Assembly (NCBI RefSeq): GCF_000566685.1 | Contig: NZ_AZQN01000002.1 | Span: 496,001 to 560,000, forward strand | DNA length: 64,000 nt | Direction: 5' to 3' | Origin: Dyadobacter tibetensis Y620-1 | GTDB lineage: Bacteria > Bacteroidota > Bacteroidia > Cytophagales > Spirosomataceae | In this document: positions 37,208-46,250 of the stretch, in pieces | Numbering within the stretch: position 1 is the first letter of the stretch | Layout of the letters: each line of letters opens with the position of its first letter | Program-made: the position numbers and the translations under genes | Notes under the pieces: generated by a model | What the model was told of the DNA's origin: nothing | Database searches by the model: none | The model's input: only the letters and a program-made list of their open reading frames with translations

Positions 37208-38380
37208 TTGAAGGAAACAACCGAAATAACATCGCTCGAAAGCCAAGGTGAAGTTCATGAAATTGAGACGATACCGGTTGCTGTAATAGCTACAGGAAGT
37301 CTGCAAGAAGATCGGCGTTTGGCTGCTATAGCACGGCAGCAAGGTGCTAAGGTATTCCTAACCAATCTTCCTGCAGAATCCGATCTGCTATTTAACCCAG
37401 CCACGGGACAGTCTACCCGGGCCGCGGTACCCAACGAACATCTTGCATCAGGAAAATTCAGCTGGTCACTGATAGGCAGGAAAATTTGGGCCGCTACCAC
37501 ACGTCCCCGAACAGGCACAGAAACCTTAATGAATATTTTTGCGGCTATTGCACTGATGATCATTGGGCATTTACTGTTCACCTATGTGACCTTCGACCGC
37601 CTTACCCTGGTATGGAATGAACTCTCTGTAAGCGAAGAGTTCTTTTATTTTCTGATGGCAGGTTTTATTGCTCAAATGATAGATGGGGCCTTAGGAATGG
37701 CCTATGGAGTGACCGCTTCTACCTTTCTGCTCACAATAGGGGTACCACCAGCCGCTGTCAGTGCGAGCGTTCATACTTCCGAAATTTTCACGAGTGGCGT
37801 TTCTGGATACCTTCACCTAAAATTTGGCAATGTCAATAGTAAGTTATTCAAGAAAATCCTGATTCCCGGAGTGATCGGCGCTATTACAGGCGCTTATCTG
37901 GTATCCTCTCTGGAGCAGTATATCTTTATTATCAAACCATTGGTGGCCCTATATACCCTAATACTGGGAATTCTTATTATTCAGAAAGCGTTGAAAAAGC
38001 GTGTAGAAAAGAGACCTATCAAAAAGATTGGATGGCTAGCCTGGTTTGGCGGCACCATGGATTCGATTGGAGGAGGAGGTTGGGGACCCATCGTAACTTC
38101 CACGCTCATAGCCAGAGGAAGACATCCAAAATATACAATAGGCTCAGTAAACCTGGCCGAATTTTTCGTTTCTTTAGCCAGTTCCGTTACCTTTATTACA
38201 CTGATAGGTTTCTCACACTGGCAGATCGTGCTGGGATTGATACTCGGTGGCATGACAGCCGCGCCCATTGCGGCCAGCCTTTCCCGCCGTTTACCTATCA
38301 AAACCATGATGATCATGGTGGGAACCATCGTTATCATTGTAAGTTTAAGAATCATTTATATGGTATGGTTCGGCAATTAA
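37208..38380 (+). CDS. TSUP (TauE/SafE-type) transporter with CysG-like N-terminal segment
   Basis: A 390-residue frame. From Met108 (37529) on it is a TSUP transporter with about eight membrane helices and the family repeats GFIAQMIDGALGMAYGV and FGGTMDSIGGGGWGPIV; such proteins move sulfite, sulfate or organosulfur anions. Residues ~22-65 (IPVAVIATGSLQEDRRLAA, then QQGAKVFLTNLPAESDLLF) resemble the precorrin-2 dehydrogenase part of CysG (VIAAT..., LARERG...VN.ADDPE..DFLF). The only usable start for the long form is TTG 37208, directly after an in-frame stop at 37202; otherwise ATG 37529 would give a plain 283-residue transporter. It is the first gene of the sulfur operon. Confidence 0.85.
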   Translation: MKETTEITSLESQGEVHEIETIPVAVIATGSLQEDRRLAAIARQQGAKVFLTNLPAESDLLFNPATGQSTRAAVPNEHLASGKFSWSLIGRKIWAATTRPRTGTETLMNIFAAIALMIIGHLLFTYVTFDRLTLVWNELSVSEEFFYFLMAGFIAQMIDGALGMAYGVTASTFLLTIGVPPAAVSASVHTSEIFTSGVSGYLHLKFGNVNSKLFKKILIPGVIGAITGAYLVSSLEQYIFIIKPLVALYTLILGILIIQKALKKRVEKRPIKKIGWLAWFGGTMDSIGGGGWGPIVTSTLIARGRHPKYTIGSVNLAEFFVSLASSVTFITLIGFSHWQIVLGLILGGMTAAPIAASLSRRLPIKTMMIMVGTIVIIVSLRIIYMVWFGN

Positions 38381-38449
38381 CACCGTCCTTCCAGTAACCA
38401 ATATTTTTCTTTTTTTCCGCCTTAGGTGTCAGCCCAAGGATTCTATTAT

Positions 38450-39622
38450 ATGAAAAAGCAAACGAAAGCGGTCAGAACGCAAACCAGCAAAACGCAGTAC
38501 CGCGAGCATTCAACTCCTCTGTTTCTAACGAGCAGTTTCACATTTGAAACTGCCGAGCAGGGGAAAGCCCTTTTTGATGAAACGGAACAAGGCAACCTGT
38601 ACTCCCGCTTCTCCAACCCCTCAGTACAAGAGTTTGTAGATAAGGTTTGCATGATGGAAGATAGCGAAGACGGGGTCGCTACTGCCACAGGCATGGCTGC
38701 TGTTTTTGCCAGCATGGCTGCCCTATTGAAAAGTGGTGATCATATTCTGGCCAGTAGAGCACTATTCGGATCAGCACATCAGATCATTACCCAAATCTTA
38801 AGCAAATGGAATATCACTTATACCTATCTCGATTCTTCAGCGACCGCAGCTGAATGGGAGGCTGCAGTATTACCCAATACTAAAATGGTGTACCTGGAAA
38901 CGCCCTCTAATCCGGGCCTGGATCTTGTAGACCTGGAAATGATTGGCAAGCTCTGCAAAAAACATGGGCTGATCTTTAACGTAGACAATTGTTTCGCTAC
39001 ACCGGTGTTGCAGGTACCTGCTGAATATGGAGCCGATTTGATCGTTCACTCGGCCACCAAATTTATGGATGGACAGGGACGCGTTCTCGGGGGGATAGTA
39101 GTAGGAAAAAAAGAATATATCAAGGATATCCGATTTTTTTGTCGCCAAACGGGACCTTCTATGTCTCCATTCAACGCCTGGGTTCTTAGCAAAAGTTTGG
39201 AAACATTGGAACTTCGAATGGAAAAACACTGCGACAATGCCTTGAAATTAGCTATCGCATTAAACGAGCACCCTCAGGTTAAGGAGGTAAAATATCCATT
39301 CCTTCCCTCCCACCCACAATATGCGCTGGCCCAGAAACAAATGTCAGCCGGTGGTGCTGTGATTACTATAGAGCTGGAAGGGGGCTTTGAAAGAGTCTCC
39401 AAATTCATGAAAGCTCTCCAGATCGCAACCTTGTCATCGAATCTGGGGGATACGCGTACGATTGTAACCAACCCCTATACGACAACGCATGCTAAGTTAA
39501 AAGAGAGCGAAAAGGAGTCTTTAGGCATCACCCCCGGTCTGCTTCGAATATCCGTTGGGCTGGAGCATATCGACGACCTGGTCGAAGACTTTACACAGGC
39601 AGCGAGTATATCGGCGCAATAA
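38450..39622 (+). CDS. metZ: O-succinylhomoserine sulfhydrylase (Cys/Met metabolism PLP enzyme)
   Basis: A 390-residue fold-type I PLP enzyme of the Cys/Met metabolism family. Motifs include NLYSRFSNPSVQEF, TATGMAAVFASMAALL, YLETPSNPGLDLVDLE, FNVDNCFATPVLQ and the Schiff-base lysine in HSATKFMDGQGR. Placed among sulfate-reduction genes, it most likely joins sulfide to an activated homoserine to give homocysteine. O-succinyl versus O-acetyl homoserine cannot be told with certainty; the sequence looks like MetZ. The ATG at 38450 is preferred to the GTG at 38426. Confidence 0.92.
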   Translation: MKKQTKAVRTQTSKTQYREHSTPLFLTSSFTFETAEQGKALFDETEQGNLYSRFSNPSVQEFVDKVCMMEDSEDGVATATGMAAVFASMAALLKSGDHILASRALFGSAHQIITQILSKWNITYTYLDSSATAAEWEAAVLPNTKMVYLETPSNPGLDLVDLEMIGKLCKKHGLIFNVDNCFATPVLQVPAEYGADLIVHSATKFMDGQGRVLGGIVVGKKEYIKDIRFFCRQTGPSMSPFNAWVLSKSLETLELRMEKHCDNALKLAIALNEHPQVKEVKYPFLPSHPQYALAQKQMSAGGAVITIELEGGFERVSKFMKALQIATLSSNLGDTRTIVTNPYTTTHAKLKESEKESLGITPGLLRISVGLEHIDDLVEDFTQAASISAQ

Positions 39623-39645
39623 CAGAATTGAACATAAAGAGAAAT

Positions 39646-40350
39646 ATGATGAATATCGATATATCGAGCTTAGAGGCGGCCATCAATGGAAAAACAGAGA
39701 TAGAAGCATTGGCTATTTTAGCCGACACTTTCCCAGGAAAAGTAGTCTTTTCCTCGAGTCTTGGCTATGAAGATCAGGTAATTACCGACTTTATCTTAAA
39801 AAACAAACTGGATATAGAAATTTTCAGTCTGGATACGGGCCGTTTATTCAACGAAACCTATATGACCTTGCAGAAAACCAATAACCGGTATGATGCCAAA
39901 CTGAAGGTCTATTACCCGCAGACAGATTCTGTAGAAGCATTGATGAGTACCAAAGGGCCATTAAGTTTCTATGAATCGGTTGAAAATAGGAAAGAATGTT
40001 GCTATATCAGAAAAGTGGAACCTCTAAACCGGGCACTCAAAGATGCTAAGATCTGGATTACAGGAATCCGGGCAGAACAGTCGGGTAACCGCCATGATAT
40101 GCCCCAATTGGAATGGGATGAAGCACACCAATTGGTGAAGTTTCATCCGATTATGCGGTGGACCTTCGAGGAAGTCAAAAATTATGTAAAAAGCAATGGT
40201 ATCCCTTACAATCCTTTACACGACAAAGGCTTTGTAAGCATAGGATGCGCCCCATGCACCAGGGCTATACAGGAGGGCGAAGACTTCAGAGCCGGCCGCT
40301 GGTGGTGGGAAGATGAATCTAAAAAAGAATGTGGTTTGCACGCCAAATAA
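39646..40350 (+). CDS. cysH: Adenylylsulfate reductase (CysH, [4Fe-4S] type)
   Basis: A 234-residue PAPS/APS reductase family enzyme that reduces activated sulfate to sulfite with thioredoxin. It has the adenylyl-binding start VVFSSSLGYEDQVITDF, the FSLDTGRLF block, and both cysteine pairs of the iron-sulfur type: KECCYIRK (~residue 116) and GCAPCTR (~residue 200). It ends in the catalytic KECGLH. The CC...CXXC pattern means a [4Fe-4S] cluster and preference for APS, consistent with the absence of a CysC kinase. Start at 39646 (ATGATG); the in-frame TTG 39628 is unlikely. It is 23 nt behind metZ. Confidence 0.95.
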   Translation: MMNIDISSLEAAINGKTEIEALAILADTFPGKVVFSSSLGYEDQVITDFILKNKLDIEIFSLDTGRLFNETYMTLQKTNNRYDAKLKVYYPQTDSVEALMSTKGPLSFYESVENRKECCYIRKVEPLNRALKDAKIWITGIRAEQSGNRHDMPQLEWDEAHQLVKFHPIMRWTFEEVKNYVKSNGIPYNPLHDKGFVSIGCAPCTRAIQEGEDFRAGRWWWEDESKKECGLHAK

Positions 40351-40436
40351 GTAAGTATCGCTTTTGAAGTTGCTTGAAGGGTCTTGATCCATGATCAGGC
40401 CTATCAAAAATATACAAGTAAATAAATATCTGAATT

Positions 40437-41336
40437 ATGAATTTCGATTATCTGGATCAGTTAGAGGCGGAGGCAATTTATATCATGCGGGAAGTGGCAG
40501 GTCAGTTTGAGCGCCCTGCACTACTTTTTTCGGGTGGTAAAGACTCCATCACCCTCGTTAGGCTAGCACAGAAGGCCTTTGCCCCCGGCAAAATCCCCTT
40601 CCCCCTTGTTCACGTCGATACGGGGCACAATTTTTCGGAAGCTATTAACTACCGCGATCAGCTGGCCGAGGAAACTGGCTCAAAATTGATCGTACGATAC
40701 GTTGAAGACACTATCAAGGCTAAAGGCCTAAAAGAGCCAACGGGTAAAAATGCGAGTCGAAACTGGCTTCAAACCTTCACCTTATTGGATACCATTGAAG
40801 AATTCGAATTTGATGCTTGTATAGGAGGCGCACGCCGGGACGAAGAAAAAGCACGTGCGAAAGAACGAATTTTCTCATTCCGTGATGAGTTTGGTCAATG
40901 GGATCCAAAACGGCAGCGCCCGGAACTTTGGAACCTGTTTAATGGACGCATCCACAAGGGAGAAAACGTAAGGGTGTTCCCCATCTCGAACTGGACGGAA
41001 TTAGATGTTTGGAATTATCTAAAACGTGAAGGAATCGACCTCCCATCAATCTATTTCGCTCATCAAAGAGAGCTTATCTTACGAGATGGAAGACTCCTAA
41101 ACAATACGCCAGTAATTGAAAAGGACCCTGCCGATCAGATCGTTACACGTCAGGTTCGTTTCCGTACTGTGGGCGATATGACCTGTACTGCCGCAGTCGA
41201 GTCATCAGCAGCGACAATTGAAGAAGTAATTGCGGAAATCACTATCTCCAGAATCAGTGAACGGGGAGAAACCCGAATTGATGACCAGCAAACTGAAGCG
41301 GCTATGGAAGACCGTAAAAAAGGAGGCTATTTCTGA
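40437..41336 (+). CDS. cysD: Sulfate adenylyltransferase subunit 2
   Basis: A 299-residue catalytic subunit of the heterodimeric ATP sulfurylase (ATP + sulfate to APS). It has the PP-loop LLFSGGKDSITLVRLA, VDTGHNFSEAINYRD, the CIGGARRDEEKARAKERIFS block and VFPISNWTELDVWNY, all typical. The C-terminus keeps the RFRTVGDMTCTAAV segment and the usual acidic tail. It pairs with CysN encoded 71 nt downstream. Confidence 0.97.
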   Translation: MNFDYLDQLEAEAIYIMREVAGQFERPALLFSGGKDSITLVRLAQKAFAPGKIPFPLVHVDTGHNFSEAINYRDQLAEETGSKLIVRYVEDTIKAKGLKEPTGKNASRNWLQTFTLLDTIEEFEFDACIGGARRDEEKARAKERIFSFRDEFGQWDPKRQRPELWNLFNGRIHKGENVRVFPISNWTELDVWNYLKREGIDLPSIYFAHQRELILRDGRLLNNTPVIEKDPADQIVTRQVRFRTVGDMTCTAAVESSAATIEEVIAEITISRISERGETRIDDQQTEAAMEDRKKGGYF

Positions 41337-41407
41337 TTTTAGAGCTAATAGCAGTAATAGCTGGCACCCCAGGCAGAAGCAGGTAATAACATTTAAATTG
41401 ATTGAAA

Positions 41408-42652
41408 GTGGATTTATTAAGATTTATAACGGCAGGATCGGTAGATGATGGTAAAAGTACCCTCATCGGACGCCTGCTTTTCGATACCAAGAATATTCTG
41501 GCCGACCAGATGGAGGCCATTGAAAAAGCGAGTAAGACCAGAAATGCTGGTGAAATAGATCTAGCGTTGCTTACGGACGGTCTAAGGTCGGAGCGCGAGC
41601 AGGGGATAACCATTGATGTAGCTTACAAATATTTCCAAACGCCCAAGCGTAAGTTTATCAGCATCGATGCTCCAGGTCATATTCAATATACCCGCAATAT
41701 GGTTACAGGAGCCTCCAATGCAGACTTGGCCATTATTCTTGTTGACGCTCGCCATGGCGTTTCTGAACAAACCCGGCGCCATTCTTTAATCGCCTCCATG
41801 CTTGGGATTCCACATGTGGCGGTAGCCATTAATAAAATGGATCTTGTAGGAAATTCAGAAGATACTTTCTTGAAAATAGCCTCTGATTACCAGGAACTGG
41901 CCAAGAAATTAAACATAAAAGATCTAACCATCATTCCGGTTAGTGCTTTGAATGGTGACAATATTGTCACCAGGTCAGAAAATATGACCTGGTATACTGG
42001 ACCTACCCTACTCTCTGTTCTGGAAAATGTAAATGTTCTAAAGGATTATAACGCCGAAGATGGCCGTTTTTCCGTTCAATATGTAATCCGTCCTCAAACC
42101 GATGCCTTACATGATTACCGTGGATATGCCGGACGCGTACAAAGTGGAACCTTTAAAAAGGGTGATTCTATCAAAGTTTTACCATCCGAACAGGAAAGTA
42201 AAATCGCAAAAATCGAACTTGGAGGAAACGAAGTAGAGCAAGCCTCTGTTTTAGAATCGGTAACGATATTATTAGAGAATGATATAGACATCAGTAGAGG
42301 CGATACGATCGTTTCTGCTAACAGCTCGCCTATCGTAAGTCAGGACATCGATGCCTTGGTTTGCTGGATGGATGATAAAAAGGCGCTTAAATCGGGTAGC
42401 AAGTATGTATTGCAGCATGGTACTGCACGCACCCGTTGCTCAGTACGAAGCATCGAATACCAAGTAGATATCAGCACCTATGAGCACCAGGAAGATGTGG
42501 ATCAACTGACCCTGAATGCTGTAGCGAAGATCGTATTACGAACGGCTCAGCCTATTGCTTACGACCCTTATCAATCCAATCGCATGACCGGAGCAGCCAT
42601 CCTCATTGATGAAACCTCCAATATCACGGTAGGGGCTTGTATGATTGAATAA
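41408..42652 (+). CDS. cysN: Sulfate adenylyltransferase subunit 1 (GTPase)
   Basis: A 414-residue EF-Tu-like GTPase that powers APS synthesis by CysD. G motifs are intact: GSVDDGKSTLIGRLL (P-loop), EREQGITID, DAPGHIQYTRNM, INKMDL and PVSALNGDN. There is no CysC kinase domain fused behind, so this organism probably goes from APS directly through CysH. No ATG precedes the conserved DLLRF start: GTG 41408 gives the usual length, and TTG 41402 is the only close alternative. Confidence 0.96.
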   Translation: MDLLRFITAGSVDDGKSTLIGRLLFDTKNILADQMEAIEKASKTRNAGEIDLALLTDGLRSEREQGITIDVAYKYFQTPKRKFISIDAPGHIQYTRNMVTGASNADLAIILVDARHGVSEQTRRHSLIASMLGIPHVAVAINKMDLVGNSEDTFLKIASDYQELAKKLNIKDLTIIPVSALNGDNIVTRSENMTWYTGPTLLSVLENVNVLKDYNAEDGRFSVQYVIRPQTDALHDYRGYAGRVQSGTFKKGDSIKVLPSEQESKIAKIELGGNEVEQASVLESVTILLENDIDISRGDTIVSANSSPIVSQDIDALVCWMDDKKALKSGSKYVLQHGTARTRCSVRSIEYQVDISTYEHQEDVDQLTLNAVAKIVLRTAQPIAYDPYQSNRMTGAAILIDETSNITVGACMIE

Positions 42653-42658
42653 ATAATA

Positions 42659-42699
42659 TATCAAACCACTGTACTTCATAAGAAATCGGTGGTTTGATA
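42659..42699 (+). terminator. Hairpin between cysN and the sulfite reductase gene
   Basis: A perfect 11-bp stem TATCAAACCAC/GTGGTTTGATA (42659-42669 with 42689-42699) and a 19-nt loop, followed by AATAAAAC rather than a T-run. More likely an mRNA processing or stability element, or a weak terminator, than a full stop. Confidence 0.5.
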
Positions 42700-42752
42700 A
42701 TAAAACTTAAGTATATTACTATACTAATCCGATAGACCAAAGGAAAATTACT

Positions 42753-44972
42753 ATGAGCGAATTAATCATTTCTGAAAGAGTTTCCCAAGCTGCCAGAAGG
42801 GACATACTTGATCTAAATAATAGAATCCAGGCTTTTAACAGCGGAGACACACCAGAAGAGGCATTTCGTAAATTCCGACTTACAAGAGGGGTTTATGGCC
42901 AACGCCAACCAGGGGTGCAGATGATCCGAATTAAATTACCCTTCGGTCGTATCACGGCCGAACAGCTGGTAAAAATTGCCAATACTTCTGATAAGTATGC
43001 CACTGGAAACCTGCATGCGACTACCCGTCAGGATATTCAGCTGCACTTTGTTAAACTGGCCGATTCACCTCAGTTATGGGCCGACCTTGAAGACGCGGGA
43101 ATAACCCTTAAGGAAGCTTGTGGTAACACCATAAGAAATGTGACCGGATCGGCCGTAGCCGGAATCGATCCAGACGAACCATTTGATATTTCCCCGATGG
43201 CCCACGCAATATTTTCGTACTTCCTGCGCAATCCTATTTGCCAGGATATGGGCCGGAAATTTAAAATATCCCTATCATCCTCAGAAAAAGATTCGGCCTT
43301 TGCCTTCATTCACGACGTCGGATTAATTGCCAAACTAGGCACTAACGCCCAGGGTGAAAATGTGCGAGGCTATAAGGTGCTGGTAGGAGGAGGATTGGGA
43401 GCTCAGCCATTTTCAGCGCAAACAGCCTTCGATTTTCTTGAAGAAGCGGATGTCATCCCGTTCATAGAGTCTGTTTTAAGGGTCTTTGACCGATATGGCG
43501 AAAGAGTACGCCGCCATAAGGCACGGATGAAATTTTTATTAAATGATATAGGTCTGGAAGCTTTACTGGAAAGAGCCCGGGAAGAGCATAAGGCACTTAA
43601 GAGCAAACGTTTTGAAATAAAAACAACAATTCCGAACGATATAAGCGGTAACTACAGCGACAGACCATCACTTTCGGAGCAGGAAATTGTAGACCTGGCC
43701 CAAACGGTGCTAGCAGCCGAGGAGCAGGAAACCTTCATTAAATGGTTACAGACCAACGTATTTGAGCAAAAACAAAAAGGATGGTACGGGGTCAACCTTC
43801 GCGTTCTCCTTGGAGATATGCATTCGGATACGGCACGGTCACTTGCCGATATTGTCACCAGACTCGCCGGTAATGACATCCGGGTAACGGTCAATCAGGG
43901 GTACCTACTTCGCTTTGTCAAAGGAGAAGATTTACCCTCTCTCTACAAAGAACTAAAAGCGTTGGGATTGGCTAATCCTGGTTTCGATAGTACGGCAGAT
44001 ATAACTACCTGTCCAGGAACAGATACCTGTAACCTGGCAATTTCAAGTAGCTATGGTATTACCCGGGCCCTTGAAGATGTTATGCATCAGGAGTTTCCTG
44101 AAATGATTTATAATCAGGATATCAAAATAAAAATAAGTGGCTGTATGAATGGTTGTGGCCAACATAACGCCTCTAATATTGGCTTTCATGGTAGCTCCAT
44201 TAAAAATGGTAAACTAGTATTACCGGCCCTTCAGGTTTTGCTTGGTGGAGGCTTCACCGGGGACGGAATCGGGCTTATTGGAGACAAGGTAATTAAACTT
44301 CCTACCAAACGCGGACCTGAAGCATTGAGAGTGCTGTTCAAAGATTTTGAACTCAATGCTTTCGAGGGAGAATACTTTAACCAGTATTACCTGCGCCAGA
44401 CAAAGAATTACTTTTACCAGTTGCTTAAGCCATTGGCCGACCTGTCTGAAGTGAAGGATGAGGAGTACCGCGATTGGGATCATGACGAGATGTTCAAAAC
44501 CGAAGTAGGAGTTGGTGAATGTGCCTCGGTACTTGTTGACTTAGTAGGAACAACATTGATTGAGGCCAATGAAAAACTAGCCCTGGCTAAAGAGAGCTTC
44601 GAAGCCGGAGTATGGGCTGATGGCATATACCATGCATATAACGTTCTGATTACTGGTGCTAAAGCGCTACTTATGACGACAGACGTTTCTACTAATACGC
44701 AATATGGTATTATCAACGATTTCGAAACACATTTTGGCCAGGCATTCCGTTACAGCACTCCTCAAGAGTTTGCTCTTCCGGAGGCAGAGGCAACTCCATT
44801 CAAATCTTTAGCCTTTAGCCTCAACAAATTTGAGCCCACCCAAGCTTTTGCCAATTATTACATTGAAACAGCCGGAAAATTCCTCCAGTTCATCAATGCA
44901 ACGCGCGAGGCACAGTTACAGGAAACAGGAGCTCCCCAACTGAAAGAATTAACGTTTGGGCAAGATAGCTAA
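42753..44972 (+). CDS. Ferredoxin-type assimilatory sulfite reductase with C-terminal HEPN-like domain
   Basis: A 739-residue siroheme/[4Fe-4S] reductase. Two ferredoxin-like half-domains (FGRITAEQLVKIAN and HATTRQDIQLHFVKL early; GVNLRVLLGD later) surround the cofactor motifs TTCPGTDTCNLAISSS (~residue 416) and SGCMNGCGQH (~residue 462), giving the four cluster cysteines. The last ~140 residues (SVLVDLVGTTLIEANEKLAL, then YHAYNVLITGAKALL) look like a HEPN-type helical domain, an extension seen in Bacteroidota versions. Lying between cysDNH and cobA, it should reduce sulfite to sulfide; nitrite reduction is possible from sequence alone. Confidence 0.9.
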   Translation: MSELIISERVSQAARRDILDLNNRIQAFNSGDTPEEAFRKFRLTRGVYGQRQPGVQMIRIKLPFGRITAEQLVKIANTSDKYATGNLHATTRQDIQLHFVKLADSPQLWADLEDAGITLKEACGNTIRNVTGSAVAGIDPDEPFDISPMAHAIFSYFLRNPICQDMGRKFKISLSSSEKDSAFAFIHDVGLIAKLGTNAQGENVRGYKVLVGGGLGAQPFSAQTAFDFLEEADVIPFIESVLRVFDRYGERVRRHKARMKFLLNDIGLEALLERAREEHKALKSKRFEIKTTIPNDISGNYSDRPSLSEQEIVDLAQTVLAAEEQETFIKWLQTNVFEQKQKGWYGVNLRVLLGDMHSDTARSLADIVTRLAGNDIRVTVNQGYLLRFVKGEDLPSLYKELKALGLANPGFDSTADITTCPGTDTCNLAISSSYGITRALEDVMHQEFPEMIYNQDIKIKISGCMNGCGQHNASNIGFHGSSIKNGKLVLPALQVLLGGGFTGDGIGLIGDKVIKLPTKRGPEALRVLFKDFELNAFEGEYFNQYYLRQTKNYFYQLLKPLADLSEVKDEEYRDWDHDEMFKTEVGVGECASVLVDLVGTTLIEANEKLALAKESFEAGVWADGIYHAYNVLITGAKALLMTTDVSTNTQYGIINDFETHFGQAFRYSTPQEFALPEAEATPFKSLAFSLNKFEPTQAFANYYIETAGKFLQFINATREAQLQETGAPQLKELTFGQDS

Positions 44973-44976
44973 AGTG

Positions 44977-45017
44977 AAAGTGGCCTATGACCTATATTTA
45001 TCCTAGGCCACTTTTCC
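44977..45017 (+). terminator. Hairpin after the sulfite reductase gene
   Basis: A perfect 11-bp stem AAAGTGGCCTA/TAGGCCACTTT (44977-44987 with 45004-45014), 16-nt loop, then TCCC. It is likely a partial or full terminator before cobA. Confidence 0.65.
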
Positions 45018-45072
45018 CATTATCCGATAAAATTGAACATTACTGGCCATTCCTGTTGTATTTCCATAGCGT

Positions 45073-45834
45073 ATGAAACTGACTTTGATAGGCGCCGGCC
45101 CCGGCGATCCAGATCTTATTACCTTAAAAGCTGTTAAAGCCCTGCAACAAGCCAAAGTAGTGCTTTACGACTCTTTGGCGCATCCAGACTTACTGGAACA
45201 CTGCCCGGAAGACTGTATTAAAATTTTGGTGGGTAAAAGATATGGGAAGACAAGCTGCGGACAAGATGAAATAAACAATCTCATACTGGCAAATGCACAA
45301 CAATTTGGATCGGTAGTAAGACTAAAAGGTGGTGACTCATTTATTTTTGGCAGAGGGTATGAGGAGCTCGCTTTTGCATCCGCTCATCAAATAAGCACCG
45401 AAGTAATTCCAGGAATTTCGAGCAGTTATGCAGTACCTGCCATGGCGGGCATCCCCGTTACTAGTCGGGGCCTGAGTGAAAGCTTTTGGGTTGTTACAGG
45501 CACAACCAAAAACCATGCCCTATCCAAAGACGTTAGCCTGGCGGCCCAGTCAACGGCGACGGTAATTATTCTAATGGGCCTTCATAAATTGACCGAGATT
45601 GTGAACATTTACGCAGAGCTTGGAAAATTGGACGAGTCGATTGCTATCATTCAGAGTGGCACTACGGAGAATCAGAAGGTAGTAACAGGACGCATCAGCA
45701 ATATCGTAGCACTCGCAGGTGTGGCAGAAATAGCTTCCCCGGCCATTATCGTAATAGGTAAAGTAGCCTCCCTACCCGATTTGTCTATTGAAGAGGTTTA
45801 TGCCCTGGTGTCTACGCCTCAAGCTAAGGAGTAA
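45073..45834 (+). CDS. cobA: Uroporphyrinogen-III C-methyltransferase
   Basis: A 253-residue SUMT that methylates uroporphyrinogen III twice to precorrin-2, the first committed step to siroheme for the sulfite reductase. Motifs: LIGAGPGDPDLITLKAVKAL, VLYDSLAHPDLL, VRLKGGDSFIFGRGYEEL, VIPGISSSYAVPAMAGIPVTSRG and the C-terminal IQSGTTENQKVVTGRI. There is no CysG N-terminal dehydrogenase/ferrochelatase in this protein. It is the last gene of the sulfur operon. Confidence 0.95.
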   Translation: MKLTLIGAGPGDPDLITLKAVKALQQAKVVLYDSLAHPDLLEHCPEDCIKILVGKRYGKTSCGQDEINNLILANAQQFGSVVRLKGGDSFIFGRGYEELAFASAHQISTEVIPGISSSYAVPAMAGIPVTSRGLSESFWVVTGTTKNHALSKDVSLAAQSTATVIILMGLHKLTEIVNIYAELGKLDESIAIIQSGTTENQKVVTGRISNIVALAGVAEIASPAIIVIGKVASLPDLSIEEVYALVSTPQAKE

Positions 45835-46250
45835 AATCCAACTCTACAAGCAACTAATCTTATGATGGTCTGAAATAGCGCTATATATATTTCAGTCTTT
45901 GGATCGACTGATATTTTCCTTATAATATACCGATGTACTATCACTAGATCCACTTAATACCCAATTTCCAATTGATCTTCGTTTATTATAGAGAACGGCA
46001 ACTGCTTTTTTATAAGCAACTTTTCTCTTCTTAATACATGGTCCAGACCTTTTCTATCAGGACTTTTTACAAGGTCTGAACCATGATTGCAATTAATTTT
46101 TAATACCCTCTTAAAGGTCCGATTTGCTATTACATTTTCGTGTAATCCAATTACACATTTCATGCGAAACGAGCATTTAAAGACCTTTTCCCTGTTCCGG
46201 ATGTCGATTAGTGATCAACAGTCATCAACATTTAAGCCTGGATAAGTTGT
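45835..46250. other. Gene-free stretch between convergent genes, with two hairpins
   Basis: Lies between cobA and a convergent sulfatase gene. Two inverted repeats stand out: an 8-bp perfect stem CTGAAATA/TATTTCAG at 45870-45895, followed by TCTTT (a likely cobA terminator), and a longer 14-bp stem with one mismatch at 46038-46051/46071-46084. A 69-codon minus-strand frame at 45954-46163 has no supporting features. Confidence 0.5.

Noticed and set aside
36708-38449. SAM riboswitch upstream of metZ or the sulfur operon
   Set aside because: The leader is only about 77 nt and shows none of the conserved SAM-I core sequences; only a simple hairpin is visible.
45954-46163. 69-codon minus-strand frame
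   Set aside because: No domain, signal or start context; it overlaps the inverted repeat and looks non-coding.
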